Shown here piece after piece: positions 53,016 to 62,619 of a stretch of DNA of 64,000 nucleotides. Source of the stretch: Actimicrobium sp034313845 (GTDB lineage: Bacteria; Pseudomonadota; Gammaproteobacteria; Burkholderiales; Burkholderiaceae_D); the NCBI RefSeq assembly GCF_034313845.1, contig NZ_JAVIWN010000001.1; one strand, written 5' to 3'. The notes beneath the pieces are model-generated. The model ran no database searches, had not been told where the DNA came from, and was given only the letters and a program-made list of their open reading frames with translations. Position 1 is the first letter of the stretch; each line of letters opens with the position of its first letter. A program made the position numbers and the translations under genes.

Positions 53016-54170
53016 TCATTTGTTCCAGTCCAACATGATGTGGCGGAACAGTTTTTCCGCTTCGCCGATCCGCGCAACGTAGCAAAATTCGTCCGTCTGG
53101 TGCGCCATGTCGAGTTCTCCCGGCCCAAGAATGACGGTTGGCGGCATCCCTAGCGGCCCACGCAAGGCTGCTGCATCAGTGAAATAAGAGATGGTCTTTG
53201 GTTTGAGAGGACTGTCGAACAACGGCTGGCAGCGTGCGAATACTGTTTGTATCCAGGGGTTATCAGGTTCTGTAAAAACGCTGTCAATATCCAGGAGGGT
53301 TTGCAGGCCAATGCCCGAACCCATGCGGTTACACAGACATTGCCATATCTGACCGTGATCCTGTCCGGCAACGGTACGAATATCAATGGTCATTTCGGCA
53401 GCGTCAGGCACTGAGTTGATATTCAAACCACCACGTGCCGTTCCGACGTTGAGTGTCCCTTGTCCCATGAGCGTATGGGCCGGGGTAGAAAAATTGAATT
53501 CTTCCATCGCCAATGCAGCGCGTGCGATCTTGTAAATGGCGTTGTCGCCGGCTTCGGGCATGGATCCGTGGGCGGTCACGCCGGTCGCACTGGCTTTGAG
53601 CCAGAGCGCGCCCTTGTGTCCCACCATAGGTTCATTGCTGGTTGGTTCCGCCACCACGAGTGCTCCAGCCTTGCCAATGATTTCGGCCACATCTTTCAGG
53701 CCAGCCAGATGGAATGCGCCTTCGCAGCCGATCTCTTCGCCCGCCGTAATGATCAGGGTCAGGCCCGCGCTATCCTTGATCTCGTCGGCCACGGCGATCG
53801 CTGCGATGGTGAAGGCTGCAACACCACTTTTCATATCGCTGGAACCCCGACCGTAAAGTTTGTCGCCCATAATTTCCGCGCCGAACGGGTCATACCTCCA
53901 TGGCGCTGTGCCCAGTGGAACCACATCGACATGCCCGGTGAAGCAAATGGGTGGCTTGTCAGGGTGCCCGCCAATGCGCGCGACAAGGGTGCTGCGGTGG
54001 GGTGCGAAGTCAACCAGGCGACAGTCGTAACCGGCTGCTGACAGCAGTTCCGCCAAGTACATCGTGCACTGGTCTTCATTGCCGGGTGGATTAATCGTGT
54101 TCATGCGGAGCAGAGTCTGTGTCAACTCAACAGCATCGTTGGCAGCGTTTCTTACTGAGTTGTCTGACAT
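53016..54170 (-). CDS. M20-family deacylase (ArgE/DapE-like)
   Basis: 384 residues; the second ATG (54170) has AAGG at a good distance. Metal ligands appear in CFTGHVDVVPLG, YGRGSSDMKSGVAAF and ITAGEEIGCEGA, with VAEPTSN and the late HQTDEF. The family hydrolyses N-acyl or N-carbamoyl amino acids; acetylornithine deacetylase is the closest general type, although allantoate- or carbamoyl-acting relatives exist. It lies downstream of the transporter/AllA genes (gap 133 bases with no gene), so likely works on an imported acylated compound. Confidence 0.85.
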   Translation of the reverse strand: MSDNSVRNAANDAVELTQTLLRMNTINPPGNEDQCTMYLAELLSAAGYDCRLVDFAPHRSTLVARIGGHPDKPPICFTGHVDVVPLGTAPWRYDPFGAEIMGDKLYGRGSSDMKSGVAAFTIAAIAVADEIKDSAGLTLIITAGEEIGCEGAFHLAGLKDVAEIIGKAGALVVAEPTSNEPMVGHKGALWLKASATGVTAHGSMPEAGDNAIYKIARAALAMEEFNFSTPAHTLMGQGTLNVGTARGGLNINSVPDAAEMTIDIRTVAGQDHGQIWQCLCNRMGSGIGLQTLLDIDSVFTEPDNPWIQTVFARCQPLFDSPLKPKTISYFTDAAALRGPLGMPPTVILGPGELDMAHQTDEFCYVARIGEAEKLFRHIMLDWNK

Positions 54171-54303
54171 TTGCATCCTTATTTATTGAATACACGGATT
54201 ACGCTGCGATTTTGCTGAATCAGTAGCTTCTCCAGCAGGCCTTGATTGCGGAAAACAGTTGGTGATAGCGCCGAGCGTTTCTATCCAACTCAAGCAGCAA
54301 TGC

Positions 54304-54819
54304 TTAGCGGGTGATTTTTGCCTGGTCGGGAGCATCCAGTACTAGTTTTTGCGGCGCACTGTGTTCTTGCGTGTCTTCTCTGAAATGACGTCCCTCAATG
54401 ACGGCGAACCGATCCGCATCATTAAGGGCAATCAAGCCGTGATGCCAGGTTCCCTTATGCAAGCTGATTCCCTGACCTGGTGATGTAATGAATGCGGTGA
54501 TATTTTCCCACTCCGGATTGTCTCGACCTGTTGTTACGATAATAATAAAGCGGTGCATGCCCATTGGAATAAAAACCTGGCTGGCCTGCTGATGGCATTC
54601 AAGCTTTGTAATCTCCAATGGAAAGTGGCGTGCTTTTGCAATGTAAATCCCGATGACTGGACCACCGGCCTGACTATCCGAGTCAAAGCAGGCCAGTTCC
54701 GGATATCGCTCTGTCGTTCCATCGTTAATAAGTTCGGGTGCACAGCTATCGGGGTCGATGACCAGTCCGAAGCGGACGAAGTTTTTTGTGGTGACGCTGA
54801 TGCATTCGATATGTCGCAT
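54304..54819 (-). CDS. AllA-family ureidoglycolate lyase
   Basis: 171 residues. NFVRFGLVIDPDS, INDGTTERYPELACFD, ECHQQASQVFIPMG and AFITSPGQGISLHKGTWHHG match the AllA cupin. This family splits ureidoglycolate to glyoxylate and urea. The ATG overlaps the LivF stop by one base, so it is translated with the transporter, pointing to a ureide or similar compound as the imported substrate. No allantoinase or urease genes are in the window, so the true substrate may be a relative. Confidence 0.85.
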   Translation of the reverse strand: MRHIECISVTTKNFVRFGLVIDPDSCAPELINDGTTERYPELACFDSDSQAGGPVIGIYIAKARHFPLEITKLECHQQASQVFIPMGMHRFIIIVTTGRDNPEWENITAFITSPGQGISLHKGTWHHGLIALNDADRFAVIEGRHFREDTQEHSAPQKLVLDAPDQAKITR

Positions 54820-55553
54820 TAAAAGATGAGCCCTAACCACTGCTTTACCTGTTCATGAAGATCTCCCTGAAACTCTTCCTTTTTACCCGCAGCAGTAATC
54901 CGGCCAAGACTTAACACATGGACGTGATCAGACATCCGCACAACGCGTCTTACATTATGGTCAATCAATAAAATCCCCATGCCGGATTGGGTAAATTTTT
55001 CTATCCACGTAAAAACTTCTTCGGCAATGATCGGCGACAGTCCGATGCTCGGTTCATCGATCAGACACATGCGGGGGTTTTGCATCCAGGCTTTGGCAAA
55101 CTCCACCTGTTTCTGCTGTCCTCCGGAAAGGTCACCCGCTTGCGCTCGTCGTTTCTCGCGAACGGCAGGGAAGGCGGTCAGCACTTCCTCAAAGCGCTCT
55201 GCAATGACATCAGCGAATTTCTTCCTGCGCCCCTGCAGAGGTAGCAGAAGATTTTCCTCGACGGTCAGATAGGGAAACAGGCTGGATTCCTGCGGGATGC
55301 AGCAGATACCAAGATCAATCAATTGGTGCGGTCCTACCCCAGAGATGGACTCACCAAGAAAGCTGACTTTTCCAGCTTTTGGCGTTAAGAAACCACAGAT
55401 TGTTTTCACCACCGTCGATTTTCCTGCACCGTTCAAGCCTATCAGTCCACTTACTTTCCCGGCATGAACTTGTAGCGAAACATCACGCAAGACGTCGATG
55501 TCCTGCGCATAGCCTGCTGTTACATTTTCGACGTTGAGTAGTAGTTCAGTCAT
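54819..55553 (-). CDS. livF: Branched-chain-type ABC transporter ATP-binding protein LivF
   Basis: 244 residues from ATG 55553. Walker A LIGLNGAGKSTV, signature LSGGQQKQVEFAKAW, Walker B MCLIDEPSIGLS and switch LIDHNVRRV. One of the two ATPases of a HAAT-type importer. Start overlaps livG's stop; stop overlaps the AllA-family start. Confidence 0.9.
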   Translation of the reverse strand: MTELLLNVENVTAGYAQDIDVLRDVSLQVHAGKVSGLIGLNGAGKSTVVKTICGFLTPKAGKVSFLGESISGVGPHQLIDLGICCIPQESSLFPYLTVEENLLLPLQGRRKKFADVIAERFEEVLTAFPAVREKRRAQAGDLSGGQQKQVEFAKAWMQNPRMCLIDEPSIGLSPIIAEEVFTWIEKFTQSGMGILLIDHNVRRVVRMSDHVHVLSLGRITAAGKKEEFQGDLHEQVKQWLGLIF

Positions 55554-56268
55554 GGCTGGAGTCCCCAAGGTACGCTTCTATCACCGGCGTGCTTTCCAAC
55601 ACGCTGCGGGTCGATCCCACCGCAATGACTTTGCCTGCATTCATGCAAACGGAGCGCTGACATAATTCGATAACAATCGGCATGTCGTGGCTGACGAGGA
55701 CAAATGTCTGGCCCATGGCATGTCGGCGCCGTATGAAGTTAGCCATGGCTTCCCGCATCACCGGATGGACGGCGGCAAAGGGTTCATCCAGCAGCGCCAT
55801 TCTCGGAGGTTTAATGAAGCACATGCCGAACTCAAGAAGCTTTCGCTGACCTCCTGATAACTCGCCCGCATTGAGATACTGGACGTGTGTCATGGCCAGT
55901 TCGCTCAGTAGCACCTGAGCGCGTTGATTGGCTTCCTTTTCGCTCAGTCCCATGGCCATACCCGCCACCAGCATGTTGTCCAGCGTTGTGACACGTCCGA
56001 AAACACGTGTCATCTGGAACATCCGTAGCAAGCCGCGCTGGGCCAGTTGAACCGTTGTCAGACTCGTTACATTTTCACCTGCAAAAATGACGTCACCGGC
56101 ATCGGGACGGAGAAATCCCGACAGCATGTTGAGTACCGTTGTCTTGCCCGATCCATTAGGCCCGATCAAGCCGAGGATTTCACCTTCTTCGACGTCAATG
56201 CTGACACCGTCCACTGCTGCGACGCCGCCAAAATGAAGTGAAAGTTCCTTTGTCATCAGCAGGCTCAT
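55546..56268 (-). CDS. livG: Branched-chain-type ABC transporter ATP-binding protein LivG
   Basis: 240 residues. Walker A LIGPNGSGKTTVLNML, signature LSGGQRKLLEFGMCF, Walker B MALLDEPFAAVH, switch LVSHDMPIV. Partner of LivF. The first bases overlap the end of livM (ATGA). Confidence 0.9.
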   Translation of the reverse strand: MSLLMTKELSLHFGGVAAVDGVSIDVEEGEILGLIGPNGSGKTTVLNMLSGFLRPDAGDVIFAGENVTSLTTVQLAQRGLLRMFQMTRVFGRVTTLDNMLVAGMAMGLSEKEANQRAQVLLSELAMTHVQYLNAGELSGGQRKLLEFGMCFIKPPRMALLDEPFAAVHPVMREAMANFIRRRHAMGQTFVLVSHDMPIVIELCQRSVCMNAGKVIAVGSTRSVLESTPVIEAYLGDSSHD

Positions 56269-57239
56269 GTTGACTCCGTGGCAGTATCAGATTTGGACTT
56301 TTCACGCGGACGCCAGGTGGTAATCAGGCCCCATATTCCCGTGCGAAAGAACCGTGCGAACAGGATGACGAGCGCAGAAAAAACAATTAACTGCACGCCG
56401 CCAATTTCTCGCAACCATTCCGACGAAAGATAGACCAACAGCGCACCGAGGATCGGCCCCGACAGGGTGCCGATACCCCCGATAACGACCATCGAAATGA
56501 CCAGTCCCGTTTGCAACAGAAGGCCGAGTTCCGGACTGACAAGTTGGCTGAATGTGCCATAGAGTGCACCGGCAAAGCCGCACATTGCGCATGACAGGGC
56601 GAAGGCCAGGGTTTTATATCGCACCACATCGATACCGCGCGTTTCCGCGCCGATTGAGTCATCCCGGATTGCCAGCCAAAAACGTCCAACTTTTGAGCGC
56701 ATGAGCAGATAGAGTCCAATCAACATGAAGACCAGCACCGCCAGAAATAAATAGTAGTAACCGAGCCTGCTTTGCATCAGCGTTGGTACGTTCAGTCCTC
56801 GGTCTCCTCTCGTGAATTCATACGAATTACTGATGACGACGCGTGCGATTTCGGCAAACGACAATGTCGTCAGCGCCAGATAGGGCCCGCGCAGACGCAG
56901 AATTAGCCGTCCCAGCACCCATCCTATGAAAGCAGTCGCCAGCACGGCTGCCGGAAGGCCCAGCGCAAGCGGCGTTTTTAAATGGAAATTAAGCAGTCCT
57001 GTCGTGTAGGCGCCAAGCATGGCGAAAGCGGCAGGAGCAAGGGAGAACTGACCGGTGAATCCTGCTAGCAGATTCCATCCCATTGCCAGCATCGCGAAGT
57101 ACATACTGACAATGACGATGCCGAGCAAATACGGCGAGCTCACGAATAATGGGATACAGGCCAGTGCGACGATCATGCCTAACGCTGCCTGAAAATCCGT
57201 GCGTAGCCTGTTGGCCCACAGATTACGAGGGGCGCTCAT
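56265..57239 (-). CDS. livM: Branched-chain-type ABC transporter permease LivM
   Basis: 324 residues from ATG 57239, which overlaps the livH stop (ATGA); a longer upstream frame was rejected. About 9-10 hydrophobic segments with the family's LAGFTGQFSLAPAAFAMLGA and LRGPYLALTTLSFAEIARVV. It forms the inner-membrane channel with LivH. Confidence 0.9.
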   Translation of the reverse strand: MSAPRNLWANRLRTDFQAALGMIVALACIPLFVSSPYLLGIVIVSMYFAMLAMGWNLLAGFTGQFSLAPAAFAMLGAYTTGLLNFHLKTPLALGLPAAVLATAFIGWVLGRLILRLRGPYLALTTLSFAEIARVVISNSYEFTRGDRGLNVPTLMQSRLGYYYLFLAVLVFMLIGLYLLMRSKVGRFWLAIRDDSIGAETRGIDVVRYKTLAFALSCAMCGFAGALYGTFSQLVSPELGLLLQTGLVISMVVIGGIGTLSGPILGALLVYLSSEWLREIGGVQLIVFSALVILFARFFRTGIWGLITTWRPREKSKSDTATEST

Positions 57240-58126
57240 ACTTCCCGTCCTTTCTCGCCGAACAAACCTTGCGGTCTGAATATCAGTACCAGGATCAGGA
57301 GCAGCAATCCGAACGCATCGCGATAGGCGTAAGACACATACACCGCGAAGAATGCCTCGAACACACCAAGCAACAAGGCTGCAATCATTGCCCCCCAAAT
57401 CGAACCCATTCCACCGAGCACGACGATGACATAGGATTTGATTGCAGGAAACGCGCCGATATCTGGAGACGGATTGATGACCGGTGCTAGCAAAGCACCC
57501 GATAACGCCGCGAGCAAACCCGCGATGGCAAAAATCATGCTGGTGGTGCGTGTAGCGTCAATGCCTGCTAACGAAGCACCCAATCGATTTTGTGCGACCG
57601 CCTGGATTTGGCGTCCCCACAGTGACTTTTTGATGAACAGGGCAAGTCCGATGAGGACCGCCAGCGAGATACCTGCCGCAATCAGCTTTTGACCGTTGAG
57701 CATGATAGGTCCGATAGAGAATCGGGTGGTCTCGATGAGCTCCGGGCCGCGCATCGGATAGGGTCCGACGACTTTGTCGACAAGGTTGATCAGCAGAAGC
57801 GACAGACCGAAGGTGACGACAACGGCATATTCATCCTTCATGATGCTCCAGCTTGCATACCCGCTGTATAACGGACGCATCAGTGTGCGTTCCACCAGCC
57901 AACCGACAGCAGCGCCTACAGCCGCAGCGATGGGTAAGGCGATCCACGGCGAGACACCTAATTTAAGCGACACAAGTACGTAGGCATAAGCACCCAACAT
58001 GTAGAACTCGCCATGGGCAAAGTTCACTACCTTCAAGACGCCAAAAATCATGGCCAGTCCGACGGCCATCAGTGCGTAAAACAATCCGAAGATCAAACCA
58101 TTAACAAGCAGATCAATTGCCAGCAT
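57236..58126 (-). CDS. livH: Branched-chain-type ABC transporter permease LivH
   Basis: 296 residues from ATG 58126, with AAAGAG before it. LLVNGLIFGLFYALMAVGLA and VVNFAHGEFYMLGAYAYVLV are typical of LivH, as is the late VVLGGMGSIWGAMIAALLLG. The start lies 14 bases inside the amidase gene's end, so the two are coupled. Confidence 0.9.
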   Translation of the reverse strand: MLAIDLLVNGLIFGLFYALMAVGLAMIFGVLKVVNFAHGEFYMLGAYAYVLVSLKLGVSPWIALPIAAAVGAAVGWLVERTLMRPLYSGYASWSIMKDEYAVVVTFGLSLLLINLVDKVVGPYPMRGPELIETTRFSIGPIMLNGQKLIAAGISLAVLIGLALFIKKSLWGRQIQAVAQNRLGASLAGIDATRTTSMIFAIAGLLAALSGALLAPVINPSPDIGAFPAIKSYVIVVLGGMGSIWGAMIAALLLGVFEAFFAVYVSYAYRDAFGLLLLILVLIFRPQGLFGEKGREV

Positions 58127-59627
58127 GACGGTCTCTTTCAAGGTTGTCGGCTGTTTGCCGTTTGGTCCATGGTGAAAGTGTTTCTAGCAACTCGGCGATC
58201 GCCAGAACCTGCCAGTCGGCGCTTCGTCTGCCGATGATCTGCAGGGCGAGCGGCGCGCCGTCCTCAGTGTGGCTCCATGGAATGGAAATGGCAGGGTGTC
58301 CTGTCAGGTTGAATGGCATGGTTAGTTGCGTCACTGCGGTATGCAGCGGATAAGTGCGACCCTCAATGTCGACGTGTGTCGCTCCGATAGCGGGAGCCGC
58401 GGTGCGCATTGTTGGACAAATCAAAAAGTCGGCCTGGCCGAATGCCGCGTCCACATCGTTAGCCAACCGGGATCGCATTTTCTGCGCCTTGAGATACCAG
58501 TGCCCTGGCAGAAAATTTCCGATTTCAAGCCTGACCCGGACATCTTCGCCAATGGCTTCACCGTTCTGCTGCAACAACGCGTTGTGGGTCGCGCTGGCTT
58601 CGGCACAAATCGTGTTTAACTGGATCGACGCTGCAGAGTTCATCCCGTCGATTTGAGTTACCGAGCAGGTTGCACCAGCTTCAGAAAGCGTTTCCATAGC
58701 TTCGGCTAACATCTCTCTCAAACACGGTGCTAGCGGCTGATCGAAGTAGCCAGCAAGCCGGGCGATCCTGCGTCCGGCCAGGCTGTCATAGCGCCAAGCC
58801 GGCATTGCCGACAAGTCCAGAAGGGCAGCAAACAGGGCTGCCGTATCGGCCACGGTCCGCCCCATGGGACCGACATGGTCCAGAGTGGGTGCGAGATCAA
58901 GCACGCCTTTCCTTGGCAAGACGTCGTAGCTCGGTTTGAAACCGACGATGCCACAACATGCTGCTGGCACCCGGATCGAGCCCGCCGTATCGGTTCCGAG
59001 GGCACCGTGGACAATGCCGGCAGCAATGGCGGCTGCCGACCCGCCACTCGATCCACCTGGGATTCTGTCTGGTGCGGCAGGATTGACTACTCTGCCGAAA
59101 CGTGGGTTGTCGCTGGTAATTCCATAAGCCAATTCATGCAGATTGGTGGCGCCAATAAATGCAGCTCCTGCCCGTCGCAATCTTGCGACCACTTCTGCAT
59201 CACGTAGCGCAATCGTATCGTTCAATGCGGCAGATCCACCGCTCAGCGGCCTGTCCGCGATGGTCATTAAATCTTTTATTGCCACGAGCATTCCACCCAA
59301 AAAGCCGGGTTCCCGTTGCGGTATTTCAGCTGCCAACCACGTGAACATGTTCCAGTGCGCCAGTTCCTTGGCACGATCCATGGCGTCCAGGATTTCCTGA
59401 TCTGGTGTTACTTTAATGGCCAGTACCCGGTCCGGCACGCCATCGGCCACTGGCATGGCCGCTGGGCTGGCTACATAGGCAGGACAAGATGGAGTCGTCT
59501 GTGCACGGAAGTGCTGCAGCTCCGGCATATTCATGCCGAGTCGCTCAATCCACGCTTCTACCCGTTCGCCGTGGCCATAGCCAAGCCAGTCGACATAGTC
59601 GACTAACGATTGTCGCAAGTTGTTCAC
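58113..59627 (-). CDS. Amidase-signature-family hydrolase
   Basis: 504 residues. The Ser-cisSer-Lys triad is visible: K118 in LVAIKDLMT, GGSSGGSAAA (cis-Ser about 193/194) and S217 in TDTAGSIRVPA, followed by GFKPSYDVLPRKGV. Such enzymes hydrolyse amides or ureido compounds to acid and ammonia in the cytoplasm. Set between the binding-protein and permease genes of the ABC importer, it likely acts on the imported substrate first. It resembles AtzF/allophanate-hydrolase-type and other bacterial amidases without a clear closest match. Confidence 0.9.
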   Translation of the reverse strand: MNNLRQSLVDYVDWLGYGHGERVEAWIERLGMNMPELQHFRAQTTPSCPAYVASPAAMPVADGVPDRVLAIKVTPDQEILDAMDRAKELAHWNMFTWLAAEIPQREPGFLGGMLVAIKDLMTIADRPLSGGSAALNDTIALRDAEVVARLRRAGAAFIGATNLHELAYGITSDNPRFGRVVNPAAPDRIPGGSSGGSAAAIAAGIVHGALGTDTAGSIRVPAACCGIVGFKPSYDVLPRKGVLDLAPTLDHVGPMGRTVADTAALFAALLDLSAMPAWRYDSLAGRRIARLAGYFDQPLAPCLREMLAEAMETLSEAGATCSVTQIDGMNSAASIQLNTICAEASATHNALLQQNGEAIGEDVRVRLEIGNFLPGHWYLKAQKMRSRLANDVDAAFGQADFLICPTMRTAAPAIGATHVDIEGRTYPLHTAVTQLTMPFNLTGHPAISIPWSHTEDGAPLALQIIGRRSADWQVLAIAELLETLSPWTKRQTADNLERDRHAGN

Positions 59628-59684
59628 ATGAGGCCCAATTTGGTTAAACGGCCCGGCCGCTGCCGGCCAGGCGATGCGGCGTTT

Positions 59685-60890
59685 TTATTTGGCGGGTTTT
59701 TGCAGCTTGCTGACATCGAGCGCTTGCCCCGGGCCCTGGATCAAATTGGTTTTTGAAACCGGTTGATTGACTTCCGTGAGCTGATAATTGACATATGGAA
59801 TATCAGCCCATTGCTGGAAAGTGACGCCCGGTGTTTGGGAGAATGTGAAGTTGCCGCGAGCACCCTCGACGGTCATTGTTTTGAGCGTTTTGGTGATCAC
59901 TGCGGGATCGGCACTCTTGCCTTGTTTGATCGCTTCTACAATGGTCAGTAGCGAATCGGCAGCCTGAAAAATGAGGCGATTAGGCTCGCCTTTAGTGCGT
60001 TTGAAATATTCTGCAGCAACGTCCTGTCCAATTTTCGGCATCGGCATTTTTGGATGATAGAGACCAAACGAGAGCATGTACTTTCCGGAGTCCTTGACGT
60101 TTTGCCAGAAATCCGGATAGTCGGCGAGGCCGGCCCCGTCATACATCCAGGTCTTGGGACTTGGTGCAACGCGTTGCTCATAGAGCTGGTTCATCAGGAT
60201 GTAGGCAGCCGGTGGCAACATCACATTGACCACCATGTCGGGAGGATTTGCGCGCAGGGCGAGTATCGCTGGAGTGAAATCTTTACCTGTCCGATCCAGC
60301 GTCTCAAATTTGAAGTCGACTTGCGGGGCCTTCGCCTTGATCATCTCCGCCATTAATTTGGCTTGGCCGATACCATAATCGGTATTTTCTGCAAAGGCGA
60401 CCACGCGCTTTACGCCCATGGCGACAATTGTTTCAGCCATTGCCGTGGATACTCTGGTGTTGTAATTTCCTGGATTAAAGACTTCGGGGTAACCTTTTTT
60501 TCGGACGTCGTCCGACCAGCAATTTGTATTAATGTAAGGCACGTTGTAGCGATGGGCGACTTCGATTTCAGCTAAACATACCGAGCTTTGATGTCCGCCT
60601 GTGACGGCAACAACCTTGTCCTTGACGATGAGTTTTTCAGTTGCAGATCTCCCTTTTTCGGGGATTCCCTGATTGTCTTCATAAACCAGTTTAATCGGCC
60701 GTCCGAGTACACCACCTTGTGCATTGATCATGTCTTTAATGATTTCAACGCCGTCCTTGACTTGCACTCCCTGCACGACCGAGCCTGGTGGGGATTGGGC
60801 GATGCTAATGCCGATGGCAATCGGCTCTTGAGCATGGGTAGCGCCACTGATAAATGCCAGAAATAGAGGAACGAGAAGAATGCGTTGCAT
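59685..60890 (-). CDS. ABC transporter substrate-binding protein, LivK type
   Basis: 401 residues. Signal peptide MQRILLVPLFLAFISGATHA, then QEPIAIGISIAQSPPGSVVQ and a type 1 periplasmic-binding fold (VTGGHQSSVCLAEIEVAHRY, FAENTDYGIGQAKLMAEMIK). It captures the substrate for LivHMGF. First gene of the leftward operon; 57 bases separate it from the amidase gene, with a GC-rich stem (GGCCGGC) that may reduce read-through. This larger subgroup is often specific for amides, urea or aromatic acids. Confidence 0.85.
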   Translation of the reverse strand: MQRILLVPLFLAFISGATHAQEPIAIGISIAQSPPGSVVQGVQVKDGVEIIKDMINAQGGVLGRPIKLVYEDNQGIPEKGRSATEKLIVKDKVVAVTGGHQSSVCLAEIEVAHRYNVPYINTNCWSDDVRKKGYPEVFNPGNYNTRVSTAMAETIVAMGVKRVVAFAENTDYGIGQAKLMAEMIKAKAPQVDFKFETLDRTGKDFTPAILALRANPPDMVVNVMLPPAAYILMNQLYEQRVAPSPKTWMYDGAGLADYPDFWQNVKDSGKYMLSFGLYHPKMPMPKIGQDVAAEYFKRTKGEPNRLIFQAADSLLTIVEAIKQGKSADPAVITKTLKTMTVEGARGNFTFSQTPGVTFQQWADIPYVNYQLTEVNQPVSKTNLIQGPGQALDVSKLQKPAK

Positions 60891-61202
60891 GGTCGTCTTT
60901 CTAGAGTTGGAAATAGTGATGTCTCAGCCGGTCCTACCTCGTTCGTCTTTCTGGTCTTACCGGTACTACCACTTAATGTAATCTTATTATTTTTTTTGTG
61001 CAATAAAATTTTAGATCCGGGATACCCTCCTGAAATCGTATCTTTCGACAAGTGCGGAATGCCAGCCTTGGCGCAGATTATTGTCAGACATTGCATCGAT
61101 AAGCTTTGGTTGGATTGCATCAATCAACATGACCAAGTGGTCAATGACAGCAATGGTCCTGCGGGGATCCGAAAACATACTGTGATTGCCACCGTGTCCA
61201 TC

Positions 61203-61246
61203 ACCCCGGCGGGGACACAATCCCCGTGCGGGGAGGTGTCTCCGCT
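61203..61246 (+). promoter_or_regulatory. Double GC-hairpin leader upstream of the truncated DUF932-like gene
   Basis: CCCC-GGC-GGGG followed 7 bases later by CCCCG-TG-CGGGG, then GGTGTCTCCGC and a T-run, all just before the gene at 61269. It may be a leader or attenuator carried with that gene. Bases 60891-61202 are promoter region with an AT-rich tract near 60980. Confidence 0.4.
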
Positions 61247-61268
61247 TTTTTATTGATTGGAGATTCTC

Positions 61269-61457
61269 ATGAAAAGCGGACGTTCCTTGTCGGATCTGGC
61301 TTTTGAGCTGCAACGGCAACGTAGTGCGAAGAACGATATAGTGGTGCGGTCGTCACTGATGATGTACCGCACCAACTTCATGGGTGTTCCGGATATGGAT
61401 ATTGACGAGAAGGGCGACGTGCGTCACTACGGCGTGAGCAAGCTGGCCCGCCGGTAA
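61269..61457 (+). pseudogene. Truncated DUF932-like gene
   Basis: 62 residues from ATG 61269 (GGAG upstream): MKSGRSLSDLAFELQRQRSA and ending DVRHYGVSKLARR. DUF932-type proteins of plasmids and integrative elements begin this way and continue from LARRQLAD; here the codon after LARR is TAA (CAA to TAA), followed by CTGGCC, so a nonsense change and later loss are likely. Suggests old mobile DNA. Confidence 0.5.
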
Positions 61458-61566
61458 CTGGCCGGACAGCCGATCTGGCACCCAAGATCGTCGACCCTCC
61501 AATGCTCAAGCGCTCCTGTGGATCGTCACGTGAAAGCTGTTCTTAAAGTGCGAGGAGCATCAAGCG

Positions 61567-62619
61567 ATGGGTAATTGGAAAAACTGGATTCGGGGATTGC
61601 TGTTGACGTTGCCGTTGGCAGCACAGGCTCAGGTCGATCTGACGGCGCTAGGTCGCGCTATGGTCGGGCCACGGTCAAAAATACTAGTGCTGGGGACCGT
61701 GCATCTGCGCGAGATGCCAAAAGACTTCAATGCCGTATCGCTTGATCGCGTGCTCGACCGGTTGGCGACGTTCAGCCCCGACATCATCACCATCGAGGAA
61801 GAGTCTGGCGAGGAATGCGATCTCGCTGCCCGCCATCCAGCAAAATACGGCACGGATTATTGTGGGCCCACCGACGCGGCCAGGGAAGCCACTGGGCTGG
61901 ACGTTCCTGCCGCCATCGTTGAAGTGGACATGACCTTAAAAGCCTGGCCGGCGCAACCGACAGCGGCGCAGCGGCGCCATCTGGCGGGGCTGTTTTTTGC
62001 GGCAAACGACCGCGTCTCGGCCTACGTGCAGTGGCTACAACTACCCGATGCCGAGCGCCGCTCCGGCGACAGCTTGAGCGCCGCGCTGGTGGAGATGCTT
62101 GTGCAGGACGGGAAACGCAACGATGAGAAATTCCAGTTGGCCGCGCGCCTGGCCGCGCGACTGGGTCTGCCGCGGGTCCACGCGGTCGACAACCATACCG
62201 GTGACAAGATCGATGTGCCAGACATCAAGGCGTTTGGCCAGTCGATTGAGGCGGCCTGGGGCACGGGCAGTGAGGAGTTCAAAGAGCGCATAAAACGAGA
62301 GCATGCCCTGTCGCAGGCGCACGATCTGCTGCCGCTATACCGCTACATCAACGAACCGGAACATCTTCGGGTATTAGCCGAAACCAACGTCAGACTGGCT
62401 TTGAACGCAACATCGCCACAAGGCTACCCGCAGATGTGGGTGGCCGGTTGGGAAATCCGCAATCTACGCATGGTGGCTAACATCCGCGAAACCTTCCGTG
62501 AGCGGCCAGGGGCTCGCGTACTTACCATCGTCGGGGCCTCACACAAACCGTGGTTCGATGCCTGGCTCGGTCAACTCCAAGGTGTGAACATTGTCGACGT
62601 GGAAAGAGTACTGGAATGA
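61567..62619 (+). CDS. Exported DUF5694-like protein
   Basis: 350 residues. Signal peptide MGNWKNWIRGLLLTLPLAAQ (cut after AQA), then KILVLGTVHLREMPKD, IITIEEESGEECD and near the end VLTIVGASHKPWFDAW. The TraB/EreA/ChaN-like group shares the GT-H and GxxH motifs, which bind metal. It probably works in the periplasm; its substrate is unknown. It stands alone; a terminator lies 280 bases downstream. Confidence 0.8.
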   Translation: MGNWKNWIRGLLLTLPLAAQAQVDLTALGRAMVGPRSKILVLGTVHLREMPKDFNAVSLDRVLDRLATFSPDIITIEEESGEECDLAARHPAKYGTDYCGPTDAAREATGLDVPAAIVEVDMTLKAWPAQPTAAQRRHLAGLFFAANDRVSAYVQWLQLPDAERRSGDSLSAALVEMLVQDGKRNDEKFQLAARLAARLGLPRVHAVDNHTGDKIDVPDIKAFGQSIEAAWGTGSEEFKERIKREHALSQAHDLLPLYRYINEPEHLRVLAETNVRLALNATSPQGYPQMWVAGWEIRNLRMVANIRETFRERPGARVLTIVGASHKPWFDAWLGQLQGVNIVDVERVLE

